Source of the DNA: Alphaproteobacteria bacterium
GTDB lineage: Bacteria > Pseudomonadota > Alphaproteobacteria > RF32 > CAG-239
NCBI GenBank assembly: GCA_015062285.1
Contig: SUUY01000004.1
Span: forward strand, 62,001 to 126,000
Direction of reading: 5' to 3'
Length of the DNA: 64,000 nt
Shown here: piece by piece, positions 1 to 7,745 of the stretch
Layout: each line of letters starts with the position of its first letter
Numbering within the stretch: position 1 is the first letter of the stretch
The notes under the pieces: model-generated
What the model was told of the DNA's origin: nothing
Databases searched by the model: none
Seen by the model: only the letters and a program-made list of their open reading frames with translations
Made by a program: the position numbers and the translations under genes

Positions 1-668
1 AATTTCCATGCGGTTCACTTGGATATTTCAGATTGTACAAACACACATGGCTCATGTCGTTACGCAAAAAAAACATTGCAGGATAATCCCTTGTATATTT
101 GCGAGGTTTTGCCCACCAATCATAATTTGTCCATGATCGTTCTTGTTCTAAGATATCTGCCAGTACTTTAAGCTTGTCAGGATACAAGCTAAACTCCCGA
201 TATAGAGAGCTTGTTTCCTTAAGAGTATGGAGCTTACCATAGGCAAATTCATCGCGAATGATTTTCTCCGGCATTTTTTCTAATAAGAAAGTATATCCTC
301 CCACTCTGTTAGTGTCATAATGGCATGTGAAGTCCAATAAAATAATGTTATCGGGCACAACAAAAAAACTTTTGCTCAAAGGGCGCCATATAAACATTCG
401 CCTTTCAGACTTTAACAAAGATATTCTTCGTTTGCCAAAGGCAAAAAATACTAAATCGTTTTCCCAACTGAGAAACTCTTGATCAGCAATCATCGGATAG
501 CATGAATTTTCAATTTTCATTTTACCGACAAAAGGCTTAGAAACCTTTTCTTTAGGAAGAGCATATTCCTGAAACCATCTTCTAACGTCTTTAACATGAA
601 ACTCGCTCATAGCATGCAGAGCATCTGCTTGCTGAACAGGACAAGACAAAAGTTGAATTTTTTCCATA
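1..668 (-). CDS. Hypothetical protein, C-terminus cut by window edge
   Basis: An open frame runs leftwards from an ATG at 668 to the window edge without a stop, giving at least 222 residues. I do not recognise the family. The visible part is soluble, with no signal peptide or membrane segment, and is rich in aromatic and basic residues; a Trp-rich stretch (NYDWW) lies near the visible end. It stands 70 bases from the neighbouring M20 peptidase gene on the same strand and could share its transcript. Codon use looks like the neighbours. The frame length and clean start make a real gene likely; the function is unknown. Confidence 0.7.
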
Positions 669-739
669 ATTATAGTATTAAAAGTTATTATCTGTCTTGA
701 AAATAAAACAGATATTTTTCTTTGTCAATCAATTGTTCT

Positions 740-1849
740 CTATCTGTTTGATGCCAGTTTTTCTAAAAATTTAATCTGAATATCGGCAATCTTCAATACA
801 GAGTCTGTTTCCACATATTCGCCCTCGGCATGCATTCCGTCACCATTACCCGAATGCATTATAACGGTTGATCCTCTAACGGCAAAGGCTCTCGAATCTG
901 TAGCGCCTCCTTCATATTCAAAACATAAGTCCTGCCCTAAAATTTGTTCGGCAAATGTTTTATAGTTCAATATATATGGATCATTTCTATCCATAACCAC
1001 CGGCGTTGATGAAGAAACAATCTCGTATGTTACGCCGTTTTCCATACATTTATCTAAGTTTGCTTTTAACCCTTCAACAGAACTGTTTTCGGTTAAACGA
1101 ATATCGCACAATGCTTCACAATAATTACATATGACATTTGCTACTTCGCCACCTTTAATTTTTGCAACATGCATAGTATCAATCCATTTGTCTGCCGGAA
1201 TAGAATCGTTTTTTGCATAATAAGGATATATTTTTCGCAAGTTAGATATAGTTTTCATCATTAATTCGTTTGCATCAATGCCGTCCCAAGGCCTTGATCC
1301 GTGAGCTGCTTCTCCGTTGGCAATAAGCTTTACAAATACCGGATTTTTGCATTTCAAAACCAGTTTGGTTATGTCTCCACCAACGTCGTTATCTAACACG
1401 ATTTTAGATTTCATGTTTCGGTGCATTTCTAAAAATGCTTCGGTACCATGACTTCCTTTTTCTTCATCGGAAGAAAGAATTACACCAAACTTTATAGGTA
1501 GTTGCTTATTAAGTACATATTCCATTGAATTAAGGGCAACAGCAGCAAAAGATTTCATATCAAGAGTGCCTCGTCCATACATCTTTCCGTCTTTGATTTT
1601 GGGCTCAAACATGTCTTGGTGAGCAGCTACAACATCGATATGCCCTAAAACCAAAACATCAAAATCTGAAGTGTCGCAATTTCGAATAAAAATTACCGGT
1701 GCTTTTTCTACATTGCGATAAATATCAACTTTTGCAGATGTTCCTTCAAATAGTTTTTTTATATAGTCCATTACCTTATTTATTTCAGAAATGTTTCCGG
1801 TTTCAGACTGGAATCTGATTAGGTCTTGAGCGATTCGGATAATATCCAT
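740..1849 (-). CDS. M20 family metallohydrolase (ArgE/DapE/CPG2-like)
   Basis: A 369-residue cytosolic zinc amidohydrolase of the M20 family. Metal-binding motifs are in the expected order: GHIDVV at residues 69-74 (H70, D72), GRGTLDMK at 92-99 (D97, bridging metal ligand) and DEE at 128-130 (general base and ligand). A dimerisation domain sits in the middle, and a late H near residue 338 (MHSGNGDGMHAEGE region) fits the last ligand. Members cleave N-acyl amino acids or small peptides: acetylornithine, succinyl-diaminopimelate or carnosine-like substrates. Length matches the ArgE/DapE group, but the substrate cannot be told from the sequence. No arginine or lysine biosynthesis genes lie beside it. 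The next gene is divergent, with about 100 bases between. Confidence 0.88.
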   Translation of the reverse strand: MDIIRIAQDLIRFQSETGNISEINKVMDYIKKLFEGTSAKVDIYRNVEKAPVIFIRNCDTSDFDVLVLGHIDVVAAHQDMFEPKIKDGKMYGRGTLDMKSFAAVALNSMEYVLNKQLPIKFGVILSSDEEKGSHGTEAFLEMHRNMKSKIVLDNDVGGDITKLVLKCKNPVFVKLIANGEAAHGSRPWDGIDANELMMKTISNLRKIYPYYAKNDSIPADKWIDTMHVAKIKGGEVANVICNYCEALCDIRLTENSSVEGLKANLDKCMENGVTYEIVSSSTPVVMDRNDPYILNYKTFAEQILGQDLCFEYEGGATDSRAFAVRGSTVIMHSGNGDGMHAEGEYVETDSVLKIADIQIKFLEKLASNR

Positions 1850-1951
1850 TTTTTATTTCCTTCATATTTTGTTTGATTATTTTTACAATTTATTCACTTA
1901 ATGATGCGATAATATCCCATAACATGATAAAAAAAGATTAAAGAGGATAAA

Positions 1952-2458
1952 ATGAAAAGATTTTTACTTGCTCTTTTTGCTTTTGGAATAACAATTTCTG
2001 TGGCAAACGCCCAAGAAAATCAAGATGGTGCAGAAACAGGATTGCCAATTCCCCGTTTTGTATCTTTGCGCTCTAACCATATTAATGCTCGTTCAGGACC
2101 GGGATCTCGCTATCCGATAGACTGGGTATATATGCAAAAATCTGCTCCGGTTGAAATTATTGCAGAATTTGAGCTTTATCGAAAAATTAGAGATTGGCAA
2201 GGTTCTGAAAGTTGGGTACACAAATCTATGCTTTCGGGAAAGAGATTTGTAAAGGTTGTTACTCCAGGCGAAAACAATATTTATGCCAAAGATGACTACA
2301 AAGCAAAGGTTATTGCCAAAGTAGAAGATGAAGTTGTAGGAGAAATCAAAAAGTGCCCGGCGAAAAGTAATTTTTGCTTAGTCCAATTTGATAAAATCGA
2401 TGGCTGGCTTCCTCGGCAAGATCTATATGGAATATATGCCGATGAGATTGTAGATTAA
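1952..2458 (+). CDS. Secreted bacterial SH3-domain protein
   Basis: A 168-residue protein with a Sec signal peptide (basic start, hydrophobic core to about residue 18, ANA cleavage site near 18-20). After it come two SH3-like segments, roughly residues 33-95 and 96-165. The first carries the typical N-A-R-S-G-P-G-S-R-Y-P signature of alphaproteobacterial SH3_4 proteins. Such proteins act in the periplasm, probably binding cell-wall peptides, but no specific role is known. The start is set by a GAGGA ribosome-binding site a few bases upstream. Its stop overlaps by four bases the end of the convergent phosphatase gene. The family call is firm; the function is not. Confidence 0.85.
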   Translation: MKRFLLALFAFGITISVANAQENQDGAETGLPIPRFVSLRSNHINARSGPGSRYPIDWVYMQKSAPVEIIAEFELYRKIRDWQGSESWVHKSMLSGKRFVKVVTPGENNIYAKDDYKAKVIAKVEDEVVGEIKKCPAKSNFCLVQFDKIDGWLPRQDLYGIYADEIVD

Positions 2459-3033
2459 TCTAATCTCTCGGCTGTCCAATTACCATTACAATAACATATC
2501 TTGTATCTTGCGGTATTTATCATACGATGAGGCATAATGCCAAACTTCATCAAAAGATAGCGAATGGAGCTGCCATGAGAGCAAATACCTATAGTTTCCT
2601 GTGGCGTATCAAGTAAATACATCAAGACATTAAACATTCTATCTTGCATTTGTTGCTTTGTTTCACCACCGGGAAAGCTTATCTGCATGTCATTTTCGTC
2701 AGAATACCAAGATTTGAATATATCCGGATATTTGGTTTCTACTTCGCTGACAAGCAACCCTTCGGCTCCACCCAAATTTCCTTCGCGCAAAGCGGCGATA
2801 GTATAAAGCGGAACATCTAAATTGGCGGCAACAATAGATGATGTTTGCAATGCTCTTTTTAACTCACTGGAATAAATAATTTGAATTTGACTATTTTGTA
2901 GTTTGTCAGCTAAATCTTTGGCTTGTTTAATGCCATTTGGGTTTAGTATAGAATCCACACTACAACCTTGCCACCGCTTTTCCAAATTATAGTCGGTTTC
3001 GCCATGTCTAAACAAATAAAATGTTTTATACAT
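2455..3033 (-). CDS. Histidine phosphatase family protein (phosphoglycerate mutase-like)
   Basis: A 192-residue soluble protein of the histidine phosphatase superfamily. The phospho-acceptor motif R-H-G-E lies at residues 9-12, a second conserved Arg near 58-60 (SSELKRA), the acid Glu in the middle (ALREGNLGGAEG) and the second catalytic His in GICSHGSS near 150. These enzymes remove phosphate from small molecules or proteins; candidates include alpha-ribazole phosphatase and broad phosphatases, and the sequence alone does not decide. The gene overlaps the end of murI by eight bases, so the two are translationally coupled. Confidence 0.85.
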   Translation of the reverse strand: MYKTFYLFRHGETDYNLEKRWQGCSVDSILNPNGIKQAKDLADKLQNSQIQIIYSSELKRALQTSSIVAANLDVPLYTIAALREGNLGGAEGLLVSEVETKYPDIFKSWYSDENDMQISFPGGETKQQMQDRMFNVLMYLLDTPQETIGICSHGSSIRYLLMKFGIMPHRMINTARYKICYCNGNWTAERLD

Positions 3034-3817
3034 TTTGTTCTACCTTTTTTATCGGAATATCAGGGAAAAGAGTTGATGCAACTTTTTGATAGGCTCCATT
3101 CCACTCACTTACTAAAAATTTATAATCACTATTGCGGCTAAGGCAAATGTCTATTTCAATATGTCTTTGCAAATAGTCTTTAAGCTTATCTCCCATCAGC
3201 TCATCTTGAGAAATGATTCTAACCTGTGGCAAACACTCTCGAAACATGTTTTTAACAAGAGGGTAGTGCGTACAGCCTAAAATCAAAGAATCCATATCTT
3301 CAAATTTTTTAGCATATTGTTCTGATATTTTTTTTGCTTCGGCAAAATCGTTCCCTTCGATGGCAGGAACCAATTCCGGTGAAGCTATTTCTCTTATTTC
3401 AAGCTCAGAATTTATTTTTAGTAGTTCTTGCCTGTATATCATCGATGATGTTGTGGCTCTAGTAGATATAACGCCAACTTTTTTGGCATTATATGATAGT
3501 GCCTCTTCAACTGTTGGTATCACAACACCAAGCACTTTTACATCCGGAGCAAAAAAAGGCATAAATTGCTGTTGCAAAAATCTTAAGGCAATTGCTGTTG
3601 CTGTATTGCAGGCAACAACAATAAGACCGCAATTTTGTGAAACTAAGAATTTTATAGCGGCAACCGTATATGATAAAATTTGCTCCGAGGTCTTTTCTCC
3701 ATAAGGAAGATTAGCCGTGTCGCCATAATATACGTAGTCGTATTCGGGCATCTTATCTATAAATGCCTTAGTAACAACCAAACCGCCTAAACCCGAATCA
3801 AACACCCCGATTTTCAT
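3026..3817 (-). CDS. murI: Glutamate racemase MurI
   Basis: Glutamate racemase makes D-glutamate for peptidoglycan. The 263-residue protein has the family landmarks: FDSGLGG near the N-terminus with its catalytic-region Asp and Ser, YYGDTANLPYG, the first catalytic Cys in VVACNTATA and the second in LGCTHYPL. I set the start at the ATG at 3817. A longer frame continues upstream, but it reads through the tRNA-Ser gene and is not coding. A G-rich ribosome-binding site precedes this ATG. The gene lies 60 bases behind the tRNA-Ser and its hairpin, so it may depend on read-through from the tRNA promoter. It overlaps the downstream histidine phosphatase. Confidence 0.95.
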   Translation of the reverse strand: MKIGVFDSGLGGLVVTKAFIDKMPEYDYVYYGDTANLPYGEKTSEQILSYTVAAIKFLVSQNCGLIVVACNTATAIALRFLQQQFMPFFAPDVKVLGVVIPTVEEALSYNAKKVGVISTRATTSSMIYRQELLKINSELEIREIASPELVPAIEGNDFAEAKKISEQYAKKFEDMDSLILGCTHYPLVKNMFRECLPQVRIISQDELMGDKLKDYLQRHIEIDICLSRNSDYKFLVSEWNGAYQKVASTLFPDIPIKKVEQNV

Positions 3818-3844
3818 AACAGGACCGCCTTCTGTACTTAAAGC

Positions 3845-3870
3845 AAAACCCTTCGCGAGAGAAGGGTTTT
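3845..3870 (-). terminator. Hairpin between tRNA-Ser and murI
   Basis: A perfect 10-bp stem, AAAACCCTTC pairing with GAAGGGTTTT, with a 6-base loop. On the minus strand it follows tRNA-Ser and is followed by GCTTT. It looks like an intrinsic terminator or partial terminator/processing hairpin, sitting just before the murI ribosome-binding site. Confidence 0.6.
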
Positions 3871-3877
3871 TATAAAA

Positions 3878-3968
3878 TGGCGGATAGAGTGGGATTCGAA
3901 CCCACGGTACCCTTTGGAGGTACACACGATTTCCAATCGTGCGCCTTCGACCACTCGGCCATCTATCC
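3878..3968 (-). tRNA. tRNA-Ser (anticodon GGA)
   Basis: A 91-base class II tRNA with a long variable arm. The acceptor strands GGATAGA and TCTATCC pair; the anticodon loop TTGGAAA between CACGA and TCGTG gives anticodon GGA, reading UCC/UCU. The T loop GTTCGAATC and the encoded CCA end are present. murI follows on the same strand. Confidence 0.96.
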
Positions 3969-4172
3969 TTTCGAAACAGGCTTAACCTAGCTTATTAAAT
4001 GCTTTTTTGCAACAAATATTTTAAATTTCTGTTAGCTAAAATCATAAATGGGGTGAAATTAACTTTTAGTTAAACTAAATTATGTATTATATGAGTAAAT
4101 AAAGGCTATAAAAACTCTTGCAAAACGTTATATTTTGTGCTAGACAACCTGTTAAACTATGGATTACAAGCG

Positions 4173-4532
4173 ATGATAATTGATAGTAATAACAAAAAAC
4201 AAAAGAGTATTTTAACAAATAAGTGCTTTTATCAGACAACAGCACGGATTATGCGTGATTTTGAAGAAAAAGGTTACGCCAACTCCGCTGATGAAACCGC
4301 TAAGGTTATTGCCGCCTATCATTCAATCGTTCAAAAGAAGACTAAAAACAATTATAATTCCGATTATAATAGCGCCTTTAAACGTATTGATAATGCCATC
4401 CAAAGCTTGGCCAATCAAGTATTTTATGACTGTGACAAGAAAAGCCTTGATCACGCATATCACTCATTTACAGAGTTTGACCATATCGGAGCAATTGTTA
4501 CTCGTCAGAGAGCAAAAAAAAGCACCGCATAA
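4173..4532 (+). CDS. Small hypothetical protein
   Basis: A 119-residue soluble protein from the ATG at 4173. A GTG at 4137 would add 12 residues; neither start has a clear ribosome-binding site. It has no signal peptide or membrane segment. It appears mostly helical, with Tyr- and Lys-rich stretches and a basic end (RQRAKK). I do not recognise the family. It stands alone between tRNA-Ser and gpsA. A shadow frame overlaps it in +1, but this frame has the more protein-like composition. It may be a lineage-specific gene; confidence that it is coding is moderate. Confidence 0.5.
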   Translation: MIIDSNNKKQKSILTNKCFYQTTARIMRDFEEKGYANSADETAKVIAAYHSIVQKKTKNNYNSDYNSAFKRIDNAIQSLANQVFYDCDKKSLDHAYHSFTEFDHIGAIVTRQRAKKSTA

Positions 4533-4639
4533 ACTTTTACCCTCAACAATTAGTGTACTTCTATAAGTTCTTGGTTGCAAATATGTGACTTATACATTAA
4601 ATATAGATTATCAATTATAGTTAACGAAAGGTTTTTGCA

Positions 4640-5602
4640 ATGACTAGAGTTTCGCTAATCGGTTGTGGACGTTGGGGTACATTTTTAGGTTGGTATGCGG
4701 CAAATTATTGTCGATATGATTTGGATATGTATGATATCCCATCTTCTCCAAACTTTATTGAATTACGCGATACTCGCAAAAATCCATATTTAACATTATC
4801 TGATAATATGATTTTGCACGACAATTTGATGTCTGTTTTGGCAAATGACACTATTATCATATCTATTGGTTGCCAATATTTTAGAGGGTTATGTAAGGAG
4901 TTGAGCTCTTATAATCTTGAAGGAAAAACATTCTTATTGGCAATGAAAGGGCTTGAGGATCCGGGGGCGGCAACAATGCTTGATATTATGCGTCAAGAAA
5001 TCAAACAAAATATTGGCATTGCAACCCTTGGCGGTCCGGGACATGTGCAAGATTACATGAAAGGCGTTCCTTCTTGCGCCGTGATAGATAGCGATAATCC
5101 AGAAACAACAGATCGCTTAATTAAAATGTTTTCAAGTGAGCTTATTCGCTTTTATTATGGAGCTGATTTAATAGGCAACCAAGTTGGTGCTGCTTTGAAA
5201 AATGTTATAGGCATAGCCGCCGGAATCTTAGATGGATTAGAATGGTACGGGCTAAAAGGTGCCTTAATGGCTAGAGCTCCGGTCGAAGTCGGACGTTTTA
5301 TTGCCGTATTGGGTGGAGATGCACGTACGGCATATGGCTTGTCTCACCTTGGTGATTATGAGGCAACTTTATTTTCAAAACATAGTCATAACAGAACATT
5401 TGGTGAAAAATTCGCTAAAGGTGAAGACTTCGGAAAACTTGCCGAAGGAGTTGCTACTCTGAAAGCAGTAAAGCAAATTGCTGATGAAAGAGATATTGAT
5501 ATGCCTATTTGTCAGGCTTTGTACAAAGCTGTTTATGAAAAAGCTGATATTAAAACAACAATAAAATCTATGTTTGACCGCCAACTAAAGCAAGAATTTT
5601 AG
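4640..5602 (+). CDS. gpsA: NAD(P)H-dependent glycerol-3-phosphate dehydrogenase
   Basis: GpsA reduces dihydroxyacetone phosphate to sn-glycerol-3-phosphate for phospholipid synthesis in the cytosol. The 320-residue protein starts with a Rossmann fold and glycine motif G8-C-G-R-W-G13. The catalytic and substrate lysines K103 (AMKG) and K186 (ALKNV) are in place, with GGPGH at 130-134 and the C-terminal helical domain carrying LSHLGD. The length is about that of the family (320-340). The ATG follows AACGAAAGG at good spacing. It is monocistronic, facing a tRNA-Val gene. The sequence is somewhat divergent in the N-terminal half (GCGRWG instead of the usual GAGAWG), but all key residues are kept. 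Confidence 0.9.
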   Translation: MTRVSLIGCGRWGTFLGWYAANYCRYDLDMYDIPSSPNFIELRDTRKNPYLTLSDNMILHDNLMSVLANDTIIISIGCQYFRGLCKELSSYNLEGKTFLLAMKGLEDPGAATMLDIMRQEIKQNIGIATLGGPGHVQDYMKGVPSCAVIDSDNPETTDRLIKMFSSELIRFYYGADLIGNQVGAALKNVIGIAAGILDGLEWYGLKGALMARAPVEVGRFIAVLGGDARTAYGLSHLGDYEATLFSKHSHNRTFGEKFAKGEDFGKLAEGVATLKAVKQIADERDIDMPICQALYKAVYEKADIKTTIKSMFDRQLKQEF

Positions 5603-5662
5603 ATGCGCCTTGCTAATTTTGGAAACAAAGACTACCACCAACAGCTTTAATTTAACTCCAAA

Positions 5663-5690
5663 TAAAAAAACCTCGCAACGCATGCGAGGA
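5663..5690 (-). terminator. Intrinsic terminator of tRNA-Val
   Basis: On the minus strand the stem CCTCGCA / TGCGAGG with a short loop is followed by seven T residues, directly behind the tRNA-Val 3' end. Classic rho-independent form. Confidence 0.85.
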
Positions 5691-5692
5691 AT

Positions 5693-5768
5693 TGGTGGGT
5701 GTGGCTGGGATTGAACCAGCGACCCCTACGATGTCAACGTAGTGCTCATACCACTGAGCTACACACCC
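5693..5768 (-). tRNA. tRNA-Val (anticodon GAC)
   Basis: A 76-base tRNA. Acceptor strands GGGTGTG and CACACCC pair; the anticodon loop TTGACAT between CTACG and CGTAG gives GAC, reading GUC/GUU. The T loop GGTTCAATCC and the encoded CCA end are visible. It is followed by its own terminator. Confidence 0.96.
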
Positions 5769-5917
5769 GAAATTATTTGTCTATGATTTACTATATTGTT
5801 TTTTTCTTGGCAAGTGTTTTTACCTACCTTTCTATAAAAAACTAAAATAAATATGTGTACTTCTTCTTTTTTTATGCTACATTCTACGCAATATTTTATA
5901 TTTTAAAGGTTAATTTA

Positions 5918-6592
5918 ATGAGAAAACTGCTTCTATCTCCTTTATTTGTCCCTTCATTTTTTCTTATTGTATGGCTTGTGTTCGTGTGCATATTATTTGT
6001 TTTCGGATATGACAATCTTGCATATATTTTAAAAGATCACGGACCATTAGAAGAAATAACTCATTTTTCATACATACCACTGTTTATGACGTTTGTTTTG
6101 TTCGCTAAATTCTTTTTACTAAACAAAGAAAAACGAATCGATTTTATTTTATTTTGCACTTTAGGAATTACGGCTCTTTTACGAGAGATGGGAGCTCAGC
6201 ATTGGTTGGCAAGCAAAGATACAACCGCTTTCAAATCTCGTTTCTTTTTAAATCCCGACAACCCGTTAAGCGAAAAAATTGTTGCAGGATCTATTTTGAT
6301 AGTATTGGCGACTATTTTGATTTATTTAATAAAAAAATATACTAAACATCTTGTTGTGTCATTTTTTAAAATGAATCCAACCAGCTGGTCTGTTATAACC
6401 CTGTGTGTTTTTGGAGTATTTAGCAAATTTGTTGATCGTTTTCCGGCAAACTACAAAAGAAGCCATGGCTTCCCTTTGCCGGAACAATTGCAGGTTAACC
6501 TGAAAATTATTGAAGAAACTTCTGAGACAATGCTTCCTTGGATTGCTTCTTTTATCATGATTCAATATTGGCTTTCTAAACGGAAGCAATAA
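5918..6592 (+). CDS. Polytopic membrane protein, unknown family
   Basis: A 224-residue inner-membrane protein with about six hydrophobic segments, near residues 10-35, 52-70, 76-92, 122-140, 152-172 and 200-216. I chose the ATG at 5918 because AAAGGT lies just upstream; a longer frame from 5855 is mostly Phe/Tyr without a ribosome-binding site. Conserved-looking polar groups flank the membrane segments: DHGPLEE, LREMGAQHWLA, KFVDRFPANYKR and a late EETSET. His, Glu and Arg near membrane edges are the sort of pattern found in membrane enzymes, but I cannot name the family. It stands alone between tRNA-Val and the amidohydrolase. Confidence 0.75.
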   Translation: MRKLLLSPLFVPSFFLIVWLVFVCILFVFGYDNLAYILKDHGPLEEITHFSYIPLFMTFVLFAKFFLLNKEKRIDFILFCTLGITALLREMGAQHWLASKDTTAFKSRFFLNPDNPLSEKIVAGSILIVLATILIYLIKKYTKHLVVSFFKMNPTSWSVITLCVFGVFSKFVDRFPANYKRSHGFPLPEQLQVNLKIIEETSETMLPWIASFIMIQYWLSKRKQ

Positions 6593-6659
6593 ATTAGCGA
6601 ATATTTAAGTTTTTAGGCTTACCATGTATTGATACTTTCCTCTATCAAGGAGCAATAAT

Positions 6660-7544
6660 GTGAGCGAGAAAAAACTGGATTTTAGGATTGACTATAAAAA
6701 GATCAAAATCTTTGAGGAATACAACGCAAAAGATCTAAAATTTCCGATAGTATTATCCTCTCCTCATGCCGGAACACTCTTTCCTGAAGAATTTTTGAAC
6801 AATTCTTGTCTTTCAAAAGAAGAGCTACGCACTTCAGAAGATTGTTTTGTTTCAGAGATTGTAAAAGAGGCTTCTGATGCCGGTATTCCTTTGATAAGTA
6901 TGAATATCCCTCGAACTTTTGTTGACGTAAACAGAGACAAGGTAGAACTTGATGAAGGAATGTTTTTTGATGCGCCAAATCAGTCTTCAGCAATAAGCCG
7001 CAGATGTAGAGTAGGTTTAGGCATAATTCATAGAGTAATTTATCCTAACAAAAACATATATGAAGGAAAACTCTCTTATAAAGAATGCATGGACCGATTA
7101 AAATATGTATATGATCCGTATCACAAACAGCTAAAAAAACTTGTTGATCGTTGCGTTAGAAAATTTGGATTTTGTTTGTTAATTGACTGCCATTCTATGC
7201 CATCGATGATATGTAACATCATGAACGATGATAAACCTCTTGATTTTTGCTTATGCACATTGTTTGATGAAAGCTGTCCAACGCAAATGTCCGAATTTTT
7301 GAGCCGAGCTTTAGAAGATAGACAATATCGGGTGGAATTTAATCGACCCTTCGCAGGTGCTTACATCGCTTTTAACTATTGTCAGCCCAGAAAAAATATA
7401 TATACACTGCAACTTGAAATAAATCGAGGGCTGTATATGGACGAAAAACTACTAAAGAAAAAGTCTGATTTTCAATCTGTTAGCCACAACATATGCCAAA
7501 GCATTTTGGAATTGGGTAATTTTTTACTGGATTTAAAAAAATAA
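6660..7544 (+). CDS. N-formylglutamate amidohydrolase family protein
   Basis: A 294-residue soluble protein of the FGase family (PF05013 type). Characterised members hydrolyse N-formylglutamate to glutamate and formate in histidine breakdown; many alphaproteobacterial relatives have no proven substrate. Landmarks are VLSSPHAG near residue 31-38, a DVNRD segment with DR-type charged residues near 86-90, GLGIIHR, and LLIDCHSMPS near 173-182. A likely zinc-binding group is formed by His, Glu and His. Translation starts at GTG 6660 behind a good AAGGAG site; an ATG two bases upstream reads directly into TGA. No other histidine-degradation gene is nearby, so the role in this organism is open. Confidence 0.85.
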   Translation: MSEKKLDFRIDYKKIKIFEEYNAKDLKFPIVLSSPHAGTLFPEEFLNNSCLSKEELRTSEDCFVSEIVKEASDAGIPLISMNIPRTFVDVNRDKVELDEGMFFDAPNQSSAISRRCRVGLGIIHRVIYPNKNIYEGKLSYKECMDRLKYVYDPYHKQLKKLVDRCVRKFGFCLLIDCHSMPSMICNIMNDDKPLDFCLCTLFDESCPTQMSEFLSRALEDRQYRVEFNRPFAGAYIAFNYCQPRKNIYTLQLEINRGLYMDEKLLKKKSDFQSVSHNICQSILELGNFLLDLKK

Positions 7545-7572
7545 ATATGTTATAAGCTCACCTTGTTTTGAA

Positions 7573-7631
7573 ACTATTTGTTAATATTTTATACAAATAG
7601 TGAAGGTTTTACTTGGTTTATAACTCAGTAA
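7573..7631 (+). repeat. Two inverted repeats in the 200-base gap before the lytic transglycosylase
   Basis: The gap 7545-7745 holds a perfect 9-bp inverted repeat, ACTATTTGT / ACAAATAGT (7573-7601, 11-base spacer), then a 7-bp one, TTTTACT / AGTAAAA, further right. Neither is followed by a T tract, so they are not obvious terminators. They may be operators or part of a structured leader. Confidence 0.45.
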
Positions 7632-7690
7632 AATCTGTGGTCCACCAACCTTAGGCTATTTTATTTTTGTTGCCGCGTGGCAAGTTGAAA

Positions 7691-7707
7691 TTGGCATATT
7701 TATTGCA
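7691..7707 (+). promoter_or_regulatory. Sigma54-type -24/-12 promoter candidate
   Basis: TTGGCATATTTATTGCA keeps the -24 GG and -12 GC dinucleotides exactly ten bases apart, as in the TGGCAC-N5-TTGCA consensus, with one deviation (T for C). Transcription would start near 7718, about 28 bases before the lytic transglycosylase ATG. No enhancer-binding regulator is in the window. Confidence 0.4.
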
Positions 7708-7745
7708 TGAGGGATACTTGTTGGCTAGCCTAGGGGAACAGAGGG

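Noticed and set aside
3360..3704. Plus-strand open frame antisense to murI
   Set aside because: Shadow of a conserved gene; composition is not protein-like.
3818..3925. N-terminal extension of murI through the tRNA-Ser region
   Set aside because: The frame is open only because of tRNA and hairpin sequence; the family starts at the ATG at 3817.
4255..4566. Open frame in +1 relative to the 4173-4532 gene
   Set aside because: Pro/Ile-rich frame-shifted reading of the same stretch; no ribosome-binding site.
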